From Methanobrevibacter boviskoreani JH1 (GTDB taxonomy: Archaea > Methanobacteriota > Methanobacteria > Methanobacteriales > Methanobacteriaceae), in NCBI RefSeq assembly GCF_000320505.1, contig NZ_BAGX02000023.1, forward strand, positions 62,001-126,000: 64,000 bases of DNA. The letters are read 5' to 3'. This document shows, one piece after another, positions 48,471 to 57,911 of the stretch. The first letter of the stretch is position 1, and every line of letters begins with the position of its first letter. The notes under the pieces were generated by a model, which saw only the letters and a program-made list of their open reading frames with translations, did not search any database and had not been told where the DNA came from. Made by a program: the position numbers and the translations under genes.

Positions 48471-49568
48471 ATGAAAACTACTATAAGTGTTATTAAAGCT
48501 GATATTGGTAGTGTCTCAGGACATTGTGTCTCTCATCCTGCTTTAATGGAAAAATGTGATGAAGTATTAAATAATGCTTTAGAAGAATCTATTTTAGATG
48601 ATTATTATATCTCCCGTTGTGGAGACGATATTGATCTTATAATGAGTCATAGAAATGGTGAACTTAATGAAGAAGTCCACAGGGTTGCATACAACGCATT
48701 TATGGAAGCAACTAAAATTGCACGTGAGAATAAATTATATGGTGCAGGTCAAGATTTATTAAGTGATACCTTCTCAGGTAATATTAAAGGTATGGGTCCA
48801 GGTATTGCTGAAATGGAATTCAAGGAAAGACCAAGTGATCCTGTAATAATTTACTGCTGTGATAAAACCGAACCTGGTGCATTTAACTTACCTCTTTATA
48901 AAATGTTTGCAGATCCATTTAACACAGCTGGACTTGTTATTGATCCTAAATTACATGATGGATTTAAATTTGAAGTTTATGATGTAATGGATAACAAAAA
49001 GGTTATTTTAAACTGTCCAGAGGAATTATATGATTTACTTGCATTAATTGGTTCCACTGGAAGATATGTAATTAAAAGGGTATGGAAGAAAAACGGAGAA
49101 ATTGCAGCATCTGTAAGTACTGAAAGATTAAATTTAATGGCTGGAGAATATGTTGGTAAAGATGATCCTGCAGCTATTGTACGTGCTCAATCCGGATTCC
49201 CAGCAGCAGGTGAATGTAACGAAGCATTTGCATTCCCACACATGGTAAGTGGATGGATGAGAGGTTCCCACAATGGTCCTTTAATGCCTGTTTCTGAAGA
49301 ATATGCAAATCCTGTAAGATTTGATGGACCACCTAGAGTAATCGGTTTAGGTTTCCAAGTTGCTGATGCAAAATTAATTGGACCAGTTGATATCTTTGAT
49401 GACCCTGCATATGATGAAACTAGACAATTAGCTTCTAGAGCTGCAAGTTACATCAGAAGACACGGTCCTTTCGAACCACACAGATTACCATCTGAAGATA
49501 TGGAATATACTTCACTTCCAGGTGTAATGGAAAAATTAGAACCTAGATTTGAAGATATGGATGATTAA
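48471..49568 (+). CDS. fbp: Fructose-1,6-bisphosphate aldolase/phosphatase, class V
   Basis: A 365-residue archaeal bifunctional gluconeogenic enzyme. The N-terminal TTISVIKADIGSVSGHCVSHPAL carries the metal-binding Asp/His residues typical of the family, and IYCCDKTEPGAFNLPLYKMFADPFNTAGLVID follows. The C-terminal FDDPAYDETRQLASRAASYIRRHGPFEPHRLP is also conserved. It condenses triose phosphates and dephosphorylates the product to fructose-6-phosphate, essential for hexose synthesis from CO2. GAGGTGCTTTAAAAA precedes the ATG. Full length. Confidence 0.96.
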   Translation: MKTTISVIKADIGSVSGHCVSHPALMEKCDEVLNNALEESILDDYYISRCGDDIDLIMSHRNGELNEEVHRVAYNAFMEATKIARENKLYGAGQDLLSDTFSGNIKGMGPGIAEMEFKERPSDPVIIYCCDKTEPGAFNLPLYKMFADPFNTAGLVIDPKLHDGFKFEVYDVMDNKKVILNCPEELYDLLALIGSTGRYVIKRVWKKNGEIAASVSTERLNLMAGEYVGKDDPAAIVRAQSGFPAAGECNEAFAFPHMVSGWMRGSHNGPLMPVSEEYANPVRFDGPPRVIGLGFQVADAKLIGPVDIFDDPAYDETRQLASRAASYIRRHGPFEPHRLPSEDMEYTSLPGVMEKLEPRFEDMDD

Positions 49569-49574
49569 ATCCAT
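49557..49574 (+). terminator. Hairpin with the fbp stop codon in its loop
   Basis: ATGGAT pairs with ATCCAT around GATTAA; TAA is the stop. T-rich sequence follows. Confidence 0.5.
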
Positions 49575-49860
49575 TATTCCTTTTATTTTTAATTTTTTAT
49601 ATCTTAAACCAACTATTTTTTCAATATATTTGCTGACTTTTAAGCTATTTTTTAACTTTCTAATTTCCTTATTCAATCAATTTTCATTGTTTTTTTATTA
49701 ATTAATGCATCTTCTTAAAAAAGAACTTAATAATTATATTTTTAAATTGTAATCCATCGGATAGTCGTCTAATTGACTGTTTTCTATTTTATTTAATATT
49801 TATACTATAAAATTAATATTTAAATACAGGTCCTTAAAAATAGTTTTAATTGTGATTTTT

Positions 49861-50613
49861 ATGAAATGTCTTGTAATAAATGGTAGTCCCAGGCAGAAGA
49901 ATACGTGGTCAATGGTTAAACAGGTTGAATCTCAAATGTCATCATTAGGTCATGTTGACTTTGATGAAATCCACCTTAAAAAATTAAACATTCCTTTTTG
50001 TAACGGATGTACTAATTGTATTTTAAATGGTGAGGATAAGTGTCCTCATTATGATATTATTCGGGGGATTGCAGAAAAGATGGAAAGTGCAGATTGTATT
50101 ATTCTATCCTCTCCAGTATATGTAAATGGACCTACGGGACTTATTAAAAATTTTCTAGATCATTTCGCATACTATTATCATAGACCAAGACTATTTGATA
50201 AGAAAGCATTGGTCTTAGTTTCAACTCAAGGTTCTGGAAGTAAGGATGTCGCCAATTTTTTGGAAATGGAATTAGACAATTTCGGTGTAAACAAGGTTTT
50301 TAAAGTTTCACTTACCTTTCATGGTAGGAAAGAACTAGATGATAAGATGATTGAAACCCTTAATAGAACAGCTATTGATTTCTATAATGATGTATCCTCT
50401 GGTAAAATCCATAACCCTAAAAGAAGTCAAGTTCTACAATATACATTGTGGAGAGCAATGGCAAATAAGGGATCTATAGAAACCGACCGTAACTTTTGGA
50501 TTGAACATGATTATTTAAACCATGATTATCATCCTAGTGTTAAACTAAATATATTGAATATAATTATTGCAAAAGTAGTGTATTTATTTTTTAACAAGTT
50601 TATATTTAGCTAG
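49861..50613 (+). CDS. Flavodoxin-fold NAD(P)H/FMN oxidoreductase with cysteine cluster
   Basis: About 250 residues. The N-terminal VINGSPRQKNTWSMVKQV is the FMN phosphate loop, followed by FCNGCTNCILNGEDKC (four cysteines, resembling the compact cluster of iron-sulfur flavoproteins) and SADCIILSSPVYVNGPTGLIKNFLDHF. The C-terminal 60 residues (YTLWRAMANKG ... NIIIAKVVYLFFNKFIF) end in a hydrophobic helix that may tether it to the membrane. It reduces an unknown acceptor. The start is 49861, as an upstream GTG is part of the ribosome site. Confidence 0.8.
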   Translation: MKCLVINGSPRQKNTWSMVKQVESQMSSLGHVDFDEIHLKKLNIPFCNGCTNCILNGEDKCPHYDIIRGIAEKMESADCIILSSPVYVNGPTGLIKNFLDHFAYYYHRPRLFDKKALVLVSTQGSGSKDVANFLEMELDNFGVNKVFKVSLTFHGRKELDDKMIETLNRTAIDFYNDVSSGKIHNPKRSQVLQYTLWRAMANKGSIETDRNFWIEHDYLNHDYHPSVKLNILNIIIAKVVYLFFNKFIFS

Positions 50614-50756
50614 CTTCTATTTTAATTAACATCATGAAAAAATCGGATTATATATGTTATGAGATATATATGTACTTAACATATTCTCACCTTTTTTTAT
50701 ATATTATATTTGTCCAGTTTTAATTATTGAAAAATCTTATGAATATTTTTTTTATC

Positions 50757-51347
50757 CTATTTGGTTTTTCCCTTCCTTACAAGTTTAGGTTTATCCTTAG
50801 TTAAATCGATAATTGTTGAAGGATTGCTACATTTTAAATCTCCAACATCAATAATTAAATCAACTTCCTTTTTTAATTGTTTCATAATATCATCTGGATT
50901 AGATTGAACTTCCATATCGGATATGTTGGCACTTGTTGTGGTAATCGGAAAATCTAAACTAAGTAACCTTGCAATCTTATTATTGGGAATACGGACTCCA
51001 ACCTTGCTGGTATATGAGGTTACAACTGGAGGTATTATGTCCCTTTTATATAATATGAATGTATAAGGGCCAGGTAAATATTTTCTTAATATTTTCTCCT
51101 TATTGGAGACATCTGCAATTAAAGGTATTGCCTCAAAATCGTGAACTAAAACTGATAAAGGCTTTTCATGTGGTCTTTCTTTAATATCATATATCCTTCT
51201 AACTGCCTCATCTGAGAATATATTTGCACCTAATCCGTAAATGGTGTCTGTTGGATATAAAACAACTCCATCATCCTTAAGGATATCTATGGCTTTATAT
51301 ATTAAATTCATATCTGGATTTTGAGGGTTTAATTTAAACTTTTTCAT
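50757..51347 (-). CDS. Threonylcarbamoyl-AMP synthase (Sua5/TsaC)
   Basis: 196 residues. VVLYPTDTIYGLGANIFSDEAVRRIYDIKERPHEKPLSVLVHDF is the YrdC/Sua5 signature, and TTTSANISDMEV near 140 is the ATP-side motif. It makes threonylcarbamoyl-AMP for the t6A37 tRNA modification. Only the YrdC domain is present, with no C-terminal Sua5 domain. It is divergently transcribed from the lipid synthase, with 65 bases between starts. Confidence 0.93.
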   Translation of the reverse strand: MKKFKLNPQNPDMNLIYKAIDILKDDGVVLYPTDTIYGLGANIFSDEAVRRIYDIKERPHEKPLSVLVHDFEAIPLIADVSNKEKILRKYLPGPYTFILYKRDIIPPVVTSYTSKVGVRIPNNKIARLLSLDFPITTTSANISDMEVQSNPDDIMKQLKKEVDLIIDVGDLKCSNPSTIIDLTKDKPKLVRKGKTK

Positions 51348-51412
51348 TATATTACCTGTGACCTTTATATTAGAACTAAACTTTATATTTATAAAAATAT
51401 ATAATTAAATCT

Positions 51413-52471
51413 ATGCTTGGTAGTTTAAGGCCTTTTTTAACAAAGATATTAAATCCTATAGCGAAACATCTAGATGTTAATCCAAATATTCTAACAGCTA
51501 TTTCTCCATTATTCGCTATAGCAGCAGCAATACTTTTCTATAAACATTATCCATTATGGGCAGCTGTTGTTATATTATGTAGTGGTTTTTTCGATGTTCT
51601 TGATGGGGCTGTTGCAAGATACCATAACAGAACTACAGATTTTGGTGCATTTCTAGATTCAACTATGGATAGATTTTCAGATGGAATTATAGTCATAGGT
51701 ATTGTTGCAGGACAATACTGTGGCTGGTTGGTTGGTATTTTATTAGTTCATTCAGCTATTACAGTAAGTTATGTTAAAGCAAGAGCTGAGTCAAAAGGAA
51801 TCCAATGTGATGTTGGAATTGCAGAACGTGCAGTAAGGCTTATTATAATAATGGTTGGTGGAATTGTTGCTTATTATTATAATGGTTTATATTTCTTCTA
51901 TATATTGGTTGCACTTGTGGTTTTATCCTATATTACAGTTGGACAAAGGGTATATCATGTTTGGAAAGTTACTGAGGAAGAGAAACATAGATTTAGTAAA
52001 CGTCCTGTAACCTTATCAAAAGGTGATAAAAAATCCTCTAAGAATTCCTCAGATATTGATTTAGAAAAACTTGATAAAATGGATAAGATGGCTAAAGAAA
52101 AAGAGTCTAAATCAAATGACGGTTCAAACAAGGGTATAAAATCACTGTTTAAAAGGGAAAAATCAAAATCAGATGATGTTCGAAGCGATTTAAAGGAAAG
52201 TGATGATGAACCTCTTGAAAGGGATATCAAATCAAAGGTTAATTACGAACCTTTATACAGTGAAGAGGAGATTAAATCTAAAAATAAGGAGAGTTTGAAT
52301 CTAGACTATGAAGGTGTGGATGATGATCCTGTAATCATTAATGATGAGGAACTTTCTGACGAGTCATTTAATCTTGATGATATTGCTGAGGAATTTAATA
52401 AGGAAGACTATTCTTCCTCTAAGAATAGTGAAAAAAGAAAGATCATTAGAAGAAAGAAGAAACATGACTGA
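51413..52471 (+). CDS. Archaetidylinositol-phosphate synthase with a long charged tail
   Basis: 352 residues. Residues 1-190 form a CDP-alcohol phosphatidyltransferase with the DGx2ARx8Gx3Dx3D motif (DGAVARYHNRTTDFGAFLDSTMD) and about six helices. It makes archaeal inositol-phosphate lipids from CDP-archaeol. From about 195 a hydrophilic tail of about 155 residues, rich in Lys, Ser, Asp and Glu, ends in a basic KRKIIRRKKK cluster. Such a tail is not needed by the enzyme and makes the protein nearly twice the usual size. DUF357 follows 30-45 bases downstream. Confidence 0.85.
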   Translation: MLGSLRPFLTKILNPIAKHLDVNPNILTAISPLFAIAAAILFYKHYPLWAAVVILCSGFFDVLDGAVARYHNRTTDFGAFLDSTMDRFSDGIIVIGIVAGQYCGWLVGILLVHSAITVSYVKARAESKGIQCDVGIAERAVRLIIIMVGGIVAYYYNGLYFFYILVALVVLSYITVGQRVYHVWKVTEEEKHRFSKRPVTLSKGDKKSSKNSSDIDLEKLDKMDKMAKEKESKSNDGSNKGIKSLFKREKSKSDDVRSDLKESDDEPLERDIKSKVNYEPLYSEEEIKSKNKESLNLDYEGVDDDPVIINDEELSDESFNLDDIAEEFNKEDYSSSKNSEKRKIIRRKKKHD

Positions 52472-52515
52472 ATGTTAAAAGGCATTAAACAATATTTTTA
52501 TAGTTGGTTATAATT

Positions 52516-52758
52516 ATGAATGATTTAGAAACTAAAGAAAAGATTGAAACTGATATCTGTAAACTTGAAAGGAATCTAAAACAGGTTGAAGGTATTGAGT
52601 TAAGCGATTTAGAAAAAGAGGTTTACAATAGGGCGGTAGACTATAAGAATGATTCAAAATATTATTTAAAAAAGGAAGATTTCAGAACCGCATTCGGATG
52701 TATTGAATATTCTCATGGTTTGCTCGATGCTATAAGAATGGTTTATGAAATAATATAA
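52516..52758 (+). CDS. DUF357 protein
   Basis: 80 residues, helical: KLERNLKQVEGIELSDLEKEVYNRAVDYKNDSKYYLKKEDFRTAFGCIEYSHGLLDAIRM matches the archaeal DUF357 family. Its function is unknown to me; frequent linkage to lipid or RNA genes cannot be judged from one window. Start is ATG 52516; an upstream TTG at 52504 has no ribosome site. It is probably co-transcribed with the lipid synthase. Confidence 0.8.
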   Translation: MNDLETKEKIETDICKLERNLKQVEGIELSDLEKEVYNRAVDYKNDSKYYLKKEDFRTAFGCIEYSHGLLDAIRMVYEII

Positions 52759-53013
52759 ACTTTTCTTAATTTTATTCCTCTAAATTATTATTCTATTATC
52801 TTTTAAATTATTGGGTACTTTTTTTTATTCTTGGATTACTTTTTCATGTTTTTCATGTTCTATTTTTATTGTCTTTGATTTTTTAGCTATTTTTTTTAAT
52901 TATTATTGGTTAAATAATCATATTTAATTAAAAACATTATTTTTAATAAATCTTTAAATGACCCTTTGCAATCATTATTGGATATAAAGATATTCTAAAA
53001 AGTTTTAAAATTA

Positions 53014-53153
53014 TTAAATTATTCAAGAGGAATCCATATTTTAATTGTGAAAAATATCAATTAGATTTAAAGTTAAATTAATCTCTACTATTTTTTTAAT
53101 GGTTTTAAATTTTATTATTCCTTGTATTGGTTTTAATTTCTTGAATAATTTAA
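53014..53153. repeat. Perfect 15-base inverted repeats 110 bases apart, upstream of the TadA-like gene
   Basis: TTAAATTATTCAAGA (53014-53028) and TCTTGAATAATTTAA (53139-53153) are exact reverse complements. They flank the probable promoter region of the secretion ATPase gene at 53220. The gap 52759-53219 has no coding frame. At this base composition about one such pair per window is expected by chance. Confidence 0.45.
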
Positions 53154-53219
53154 ATATTATATCTTTTTTTATAATTAAATAATTAAAACTTATATTTATT
53201 TTCATTAAATCTTTTATTT

Positions 53220-55046
53220 ATGAGTGAGGATAATAATTCCAATTTCTCTTGGAGAATTTTCTATAAAAACTTTAATCATCTGAAAGATGGCTCATCCAAT
53301 GATTTTAATAAAAAATCATATGATGATTTAGATAAACCTCAGGATTTTAATCATAAACCTTTTAAAGGGTCTAAGGATAAAGAATCAGATTTATATCTTA
53401 CAGATGATGATTTTTCTTTAGAATATAATGGAGAATCTTTTGAAAGCCCTTTCCATGATGATTCCGGGGATAGTTTTTTGGATGATGATTCCTTTGAAAG
53501 TAGTTCTGTTAATTCTTTTAATGGTAATTTTTCTGATGATGGTCCTTTTGAAAGTAGTTTTGATGATGGTTCTTTAGAGGACGATTCCGTTAAAACTACT
53601 TTTCCAGATGAGGATATTATAAAATATGATTTATCAGAAGATAATTATTTGGATGGAAAATCTTCATCAATTTATTCGGTAAAAAATCAGGGATTTACCT
53701 TAAAAGAGAAAACACTTCTTAATAATATTCGAAATCAATTAGTTGATTTGGCTATTAATAATAAAGAAACTAAGGAAATTGCAAGGTTTGATGATATAAA
53801 GGACATGTTAAAACTAAGTTTAGATGGATCTACCTCACAAGAATATATCAATGATTTGTCTAGAAGATTCTATGAATATATTAATGGTTACGGTATCATT
53901 AATCCTTTGGTTAATGATGACAATCTTGAGGAGATAATGGTCATAGGATCTAATAAGCCGGTATATGTGTATCATAGAAACTATGGTATGGTAAAGACAG
54001 ATATTTCATTTAATGATGATGAGGAGATTATACGTTTAATTGATTCTATTGCAAGAGCCAATTATCGACGGTTTGACAGTGAATCTCCTATTTTTGACGG
54101 TAAACTTAAAGACGGTTCAAGAGTTAATGGTACATTACCTCCAATATCTGCTGATGGTCCAACTTTAACCATCCGTAAATTTCGAAAGGATCCATTTACT
54201 ATTATAGATTTAATTAAAAATAACACATTGAATTCAGAAATCGCTGCTTTTTTATGGTTATGTATTGACGGCTTAGGTGTAAGGTCATCGAATATAATAA
54301 TCTCTGGAGGTACAAGCTCTGGAAAAACCACATTATTAAATGCCCTTGCAGCTTTAATAAATCCCAAGGAAAGAATTGTTACTATTGAGGATACTTTGGA
54401 ACTTCAAATTCCACATGATCATATTGTTAGGATGGAGACAAGATTAGCAAATATTGAGGGTAAGGGGGAGATCAATATGGATAGCCTTGTTAAGAATGCT
54501 TTAAGACAGAGACCAGATAGAATCATTGTGGGAGAGGTTAGAGGTTCCGAAGCTATTACTCTTTTTACAGCTTTAAACACTGGTCATTCAGGTTTTGGGA
54601 CTTTGCATGCAAATAGTGGAAGGGAAACTATTACACGACTTATAAATCCTCCAATGAATGTTCCGAAGATTATGATTTCTGCTATCGATTTTATTTTAAT
54701 TGAAAAAAGAATCTATTTGCCAGATGGTGTTAATTATAGGAGATTAACGGAGTTAAACGAGGTTGTGGGAATGGAGGAAGGTACCATTCAACTGAATAAA
54801 CTGTTTATCTGGAATCCACTTGATGATTCCTTTAAAAATATATCTTTATCCTCAAAAACACTTGAAAAATTGGAGGATTTCTCAGGTCTTAGTTATAAAA
54901 ATCTTGAAGATGAGATAAAAAGAAGAAAATTGGTTTTTGATCTAATGGCTAAAAATAATTTGAGATCTAATAAAGTCTTAACCAAAATGGTTAAAATGTA
55001 TTATATTAACTCTGATAGGGTTTTAAGGGATTTATCTTCTATTTGA
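53220..55046 (+). CDS. TadA/CpaF-type secretion ATPase with acidic N-terminal extension
   Basis: 608 residues. Residues about 1-150 are low-complexity, rich in Asp, Ser, Phe and Asn, with repeated DDDSFESSS-like units. From about 155 it is a type II/IV secretion ATPase: Walker A GGTSSGKTT near 358, Asp box TIEDTLELQIPH, LRQRPDRIIVGEVRGSEA and the His box TGHSGFGTLHANS. It belongs to the TadA/CpaF branch of pilus motors. No ribosome site is visible, so it may be leaderless. A TadC-like gene follows; no pilin or prepilin peptidase is adjacent. Confidence 0.88.
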   Translation: MSEDNNSNFSWRIFYKNFNHLKDGSSNDFNKKSYDDLDKPQDFNHKPFKGSKDKESDLYLTDDDFSLEYNGESFESPFHDDSGDSFLDDDSFESSSVNSFNGNFSDDGPFESSFDDGSLEDDSVKTTFPDEDIIKYDLSEDNYLDGKSSSIYSVKNQGFTLKEKTLLNNIRNQLVDLAINNKETKEIARFDDIKDMLKLSLDGSTSQEYINDLSRRFYEYINGYGIINPLVNDDNLEEIMVIGSNKPVYVYHRNYGMVKTDISFNDDEEIIRLIDSIARANYRRFDSESPIFDGKLKDGSRVNGTLPPISADGPTLTIRKFRKDPFTIIDLIKNNTLNSEIAAFLWLCIDGLGVRSSNIIISGGTSSGKTTLLNALAALINPKERIVTIEDTLELQIPHDHIVRMETRLANIEGKGEINMDSLVKNALRQRPDRIIVGEVRGSEAITLFTALNTGHSGFGTLHANSGRETITRLINPPMNVPKIMISAIDFILIEKRIYLPDGVNYRRLTELNEVVGMEEGTIQLNKLFIWNPLDDSFKNISLSSKTLEKLEDFSGLSYKNLEDEIKRRKLVFDLMAKNNLRSNKVLTKMVKMYYINSDRVLRDLSSI

Positions 55047-55055
55047 TGGTTTGTA

Positions 55056-56099
55056 TTGGTTTTCAACTTTATAAGTGGTTTTATGTTAGATGGTTTCTGG
55101 ATTTTAATTGCTGATTTATTTCTAATAATTATCGAATCATTGTATAAATTTATGTTAGGGTTTAAATCAGCAGTTACAGGTATTAAGTTTAAAGAGATAA
55201 ATAAAGATAATATTAAGGATGAGAATAATGGTGTTGGAAAAAGACAGGGGGATAATGTATTTAAAAATCTTAGGGATTACTTAAATTTAAGCTTTAAAAA
55301 CAGATATTCCTATGATGAGTTAGATGGGGATGAGATTAGAGATGATCTTCTTTTTAATACTTTAACCAATAGAATATCCATTAAAAAAATAAGATTAGAT
55401 AGTTATTTTGTTAAACCATTATTGTTTTTATCTATACTGCTGTTTCTGATTATAAGCTACTTCTTTTCATTTGAAACGGGACTTTTAAGTATTCTTATTG
55501 TTTATATTGTTATTTATTTTATTAAGCATTTTGAGGACATTCAAAAGAAAAATAAGTATTTACAAATCTCAAAGGAACTGCCATTTGTCCTAAGACATAT
55601 GGCCACAGAATTAAGATCAGGTAAAGGTTTAAATGACACTTTAATAAGCATTGTCAATTCGGATTATACTATTTTATCTGGAGAATTTAATCGTTTAATA
55701 CAGGAGGTTAAATATGGTAAATCTTTTGATGATGCTCTAATTGATATGGGTGATAGAATAAATTCTAAAGGATTTAGAAGGGTGGTTTTTCAAATAATCT
55801 CTGCAAATAAGGTTGGCGCTAACTTATCAAATTCCTTATACGTAATTGCTGAGGATATCTCATTTGATATGAGAATTAAGTTTAAAGATTATGCACAAAA
55901 ACTAAATGGCTTTATCATGATTTATTCTTTCTTATTGATTTTGGCTCCAGTCGTTTTATTGATAATGTTAATAGGGGCATCTACGGTTTTAGGTGATGTT
56001 TTTCCATCTAATGTTTTATATCTAATCTATTGTCTGCTTTTCCCTATGATTATATTGTTTATGGCATTTTTAGTTAAAAAATTAGAACCAAAAATTTGA
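55056..56099 (+). CDS. TadC/GspF-like pilus assembly membrane protein
   Basis: Up to 347 residues. An N-terminal hydrophobic segment, a polar region (50-115), two helices (about 122-160), a cytoplasmic GspF domain (SKELPFVLRHMATELRSGKGLNDTLISIVNSDY ... ISANKVGANLSNSLYVIAEDI) and two C-terminal helices fit the T2SS-F/TadC family, the membrane platform that the ATPase drives. The start is uncertain: TTG 55056, or ATG 55083 (MLDGFWIL), which has GTGG upstream. It belongs with the ATPase, ten bases away. Confidence 0.8.
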   Translation: MVFNFISGFMLDGFWILIADLFLIIIESLYKFMLGFKSAVTGIKFKEINKDNIKDENNGVGKRQGDNVFKNLRDYLNLSFKNRYSYDELDGDEIRDDLLFNTLTNRISIKKIRLDSYFVKPLLFLSILLFLIISYFFSFETGLLSILIVYIVIYFIKHFEDIQKKNKYLQISKELPFVLRHMATELRSGKGLNDTLISIVNSDYTILSGEFNRLIQEVKYGKSFDDALIDMGDRINSKGFRRVVFQIISANKVGANLSNSLYVIAEDISFDMRIKFKDYAQKLNGFIMIYSFLLILAPVVLLIMLIGASTVLGDVFPSNVLYLIYCLLFPMIILFMAFLVKKLEPKI

Positions 56100-56490
56100 T
56101 TTTAAAGTTTTTTATAAAACATACTTTATTTTTTATAAATTTTTCTTAATATATTATTTTGGATAAAATTCACTATTTTCGTCATATGTTTTAATAAAAT
56201 GTTTGTTTTTTTAAAATCAATATTATATGTTTTTTATAAACTATATTGGTTCTGTTTTTTCCTTATTTTTTTATTTAAATAAAATTTAACCCTTTATTAT
56301 ATTTTATTTATATCGAAAGATTTTTAAATTATAAGTAAAAAATATTAGTTATGTAAATATAATTTATTTTTCTAAAAATGACTTTGTTTTTATGTCTTTT
56401 TTTATAATGTTCTGTTTTATTTTTGTTTCTAACAGGATTTCTTTATTAATAAATTATTTTTATTTTTTAAAAATTTAAAAATGTGATAAA

Positions 56491-57198
56491 ATGGATGGAA
56501 TGGCAATATTGTTGCAATTTGGTATTTTAGCTGCTGTTCTAGTTTTTGGAGTTAAAGTAGGTCTAGCTTCTGGTTTAGCTCATATGCCTAAAAAATGGTT
56601 AGCTTTAATCGATATTTTATACTTTGCAGGGATTATGGTAATAAGCTATATATGTCAGCCATTTTCAGAACAAATCACTTCATGGATTTATGGTTTCAAC
56701 ACATGGTTCTATTTAATCATGGCTTGTATTATGATTGGTGCAGGTGTTCTTACTATAAGGAAATATAAAACCCAGGGTAAGGATACATCAAGACCTGCTG
56801 CTATTGCGATTATAGCTCCATGTCCATGTTGTTTCGGTGCAATTATTGCAAGTATACTTATAGTTACCCCTATGGTTGGAATGAGTATGATGAATCTAAG
56901 TTGGATGGTTGCTCTTGCTCTTGTAATAGTTATTACTCTAACTTATTTTGTTGCAGATGTTATTATTAAAGTATCAAAAACTCCATATCCAATTATTCTT
57001 GGAAATTTCATGTTTTTCATTGGTTTATATTTCTTATTGTCACCACTTGTAATTCCAAATGTTATGGCGGTAATGACTAAATCAATGGCTGGAGTCCAAA
57101 TATCTTCTGTTAATGCATTAATGGAGGTACTTGTTGGAGTTGTAGTATTATTGGTTTTAGGAGTTTATTTAACTCGTAGAAGTAATGATGATATTTAA
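56491..57198 (+). CDS. DUF2162 putative transporter
   Basis: 235 residues with about seven membrane helices. MDGMAILLQFGILAAVLVFGVKVGLASGL starts it, and CPCCFGAIIASILIVTPMVG near residue 111 holds three clustered cysteines at the membrane, with a further helix pair after it. This matches the DUF2162 predicted transporters of methanogens. The cysteine motif resembles thiol/metal-handling membrane proteins such as CcdA or LysE-like folds, but the substrate is unknown. It heads a three-gene cluster with the ExbB- and ExbD-like proteins. Confidence 0.75.
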   Translation: MDGMAILLQFGILAAVLVFGVKVGLASGLAHMPKKWLALIDILYFAGIMVISYICQPFSEQITSWIYGFNTWFYLIMACIMIGAGVLTIRKYKTQGKDTSRPAAIAIIAPCPCCFGAIIASILIVTPMVGMSMMNLSWMVALALVIVITLTYFVADVIIKVSKTPYPIILGNFMFFIGLYFLLSPLVIPNVMAVMTKSMAGVQISSVNALMEVLVGVVVLLVLGVYLTRRSNDDI

Positions 57199-57248
57199 TT
57201 ATTAAAACTATATTTAATTTAAAAAATGATTAAAAGGAGAAAAATTAG

Positions 57249-57899
57249 ATGGCAGTAAGTATTCCTGGAGGTAGTTTTTTAACTTCCCTTTTGAATGTTA
57301 TATCCCAAAGTCTTTTAATTCCGGTTTTAGTTATTTTATTAATATGTGCGTTTTATGTTATTATTGCATTAGGTTCTTTAATTGCAGAATATACTTCAAG
57401 AAAAATTGTTTCAGTTGAAGAGATTGATAATCTAATTGAAAACATTGATAAGAGTACTACTGTAAGTGAGGCTAAAGGATATATACTTAAAGCGGATATT
57501 AATAAATCTCAAAAGAAGATTTTAAATGAGATTCTTGATAAAGAGGAATTATCACCTGATTCAAGAGAGGTTATCGCTACAAGGTTAGTTGAACAACGTG
57601 AGGAGATAGTTGATAAAAGACTTAGAAGAACAGATATCATTGTTCGTGTAGGTCCTACCTTAGGATTAATGGGTACTTTAATTCCTTTAGGTAGTGGTTT
57701 AGCTGCTCTCAAAACTGGAGATATTAATACCCTGGCTGATTCTCTTATTGTAGCTTTTGATACTACTGTTGTAGGAGTAGGTGCAGGCGCACTTGCTTAT
57801 TTCATATCAAAAATACGTGGGGATTGGTATGAGGAATATCTCAATAATTTGGATACATTAACCGATTCTGTACTTAGTTTTATGAAAAACAAACTATAA
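57249..57899 (+). CDS. MotA/TolQ/ExbB-type proton channel subunit
   Basis: 216 residues. One N-terminal helix (about 20-42), a long cytoplasmic stretch (about 45-120, with ATRLVEQREEIVDKRLRRTDIIVRV), then GPTLGLMGTLIPLGSGLAALKTGD and a third helix with FDTTVVGVGAGALAYFISKI. The second segment matches the ExbB/TolQ signature GLLGTVxG and the third the AxxTTxxGL motif. Such units use the proton or sodium gradient to drive a partner. AAAAGGAGAAAAATTAG precedes the ATG. Confidence 0.88.
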   Translation: MAVSIPGGSFLTSLLNVISQSLLIPVLVILLICAFYVIIALGSLIAEYTSRKIVSVEEIDNLIENIDKSTTVSEAKGYILKADINKSQKKILNEILDKEELSPDSREVIATRLVEQREEIVDKRLRRTDIIVRVGPTLGLMGTLIPLGSGLAALKTGDINTLADSLIVAFDTTVVGVGAGALAYFISKIRGDWYEEYLNNLDTLTDSVLSFMKNKL

Positions 57900-57911
57900 G
57901 GGGAATTTTTT

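Noticed and set aside
48256-48474. 72-codon frame overlapping the fbp start by ATGA
   Set aside because: The overlap looks like coupling, but there is no ribosome site and the composition is that of random AT-rich DNA.
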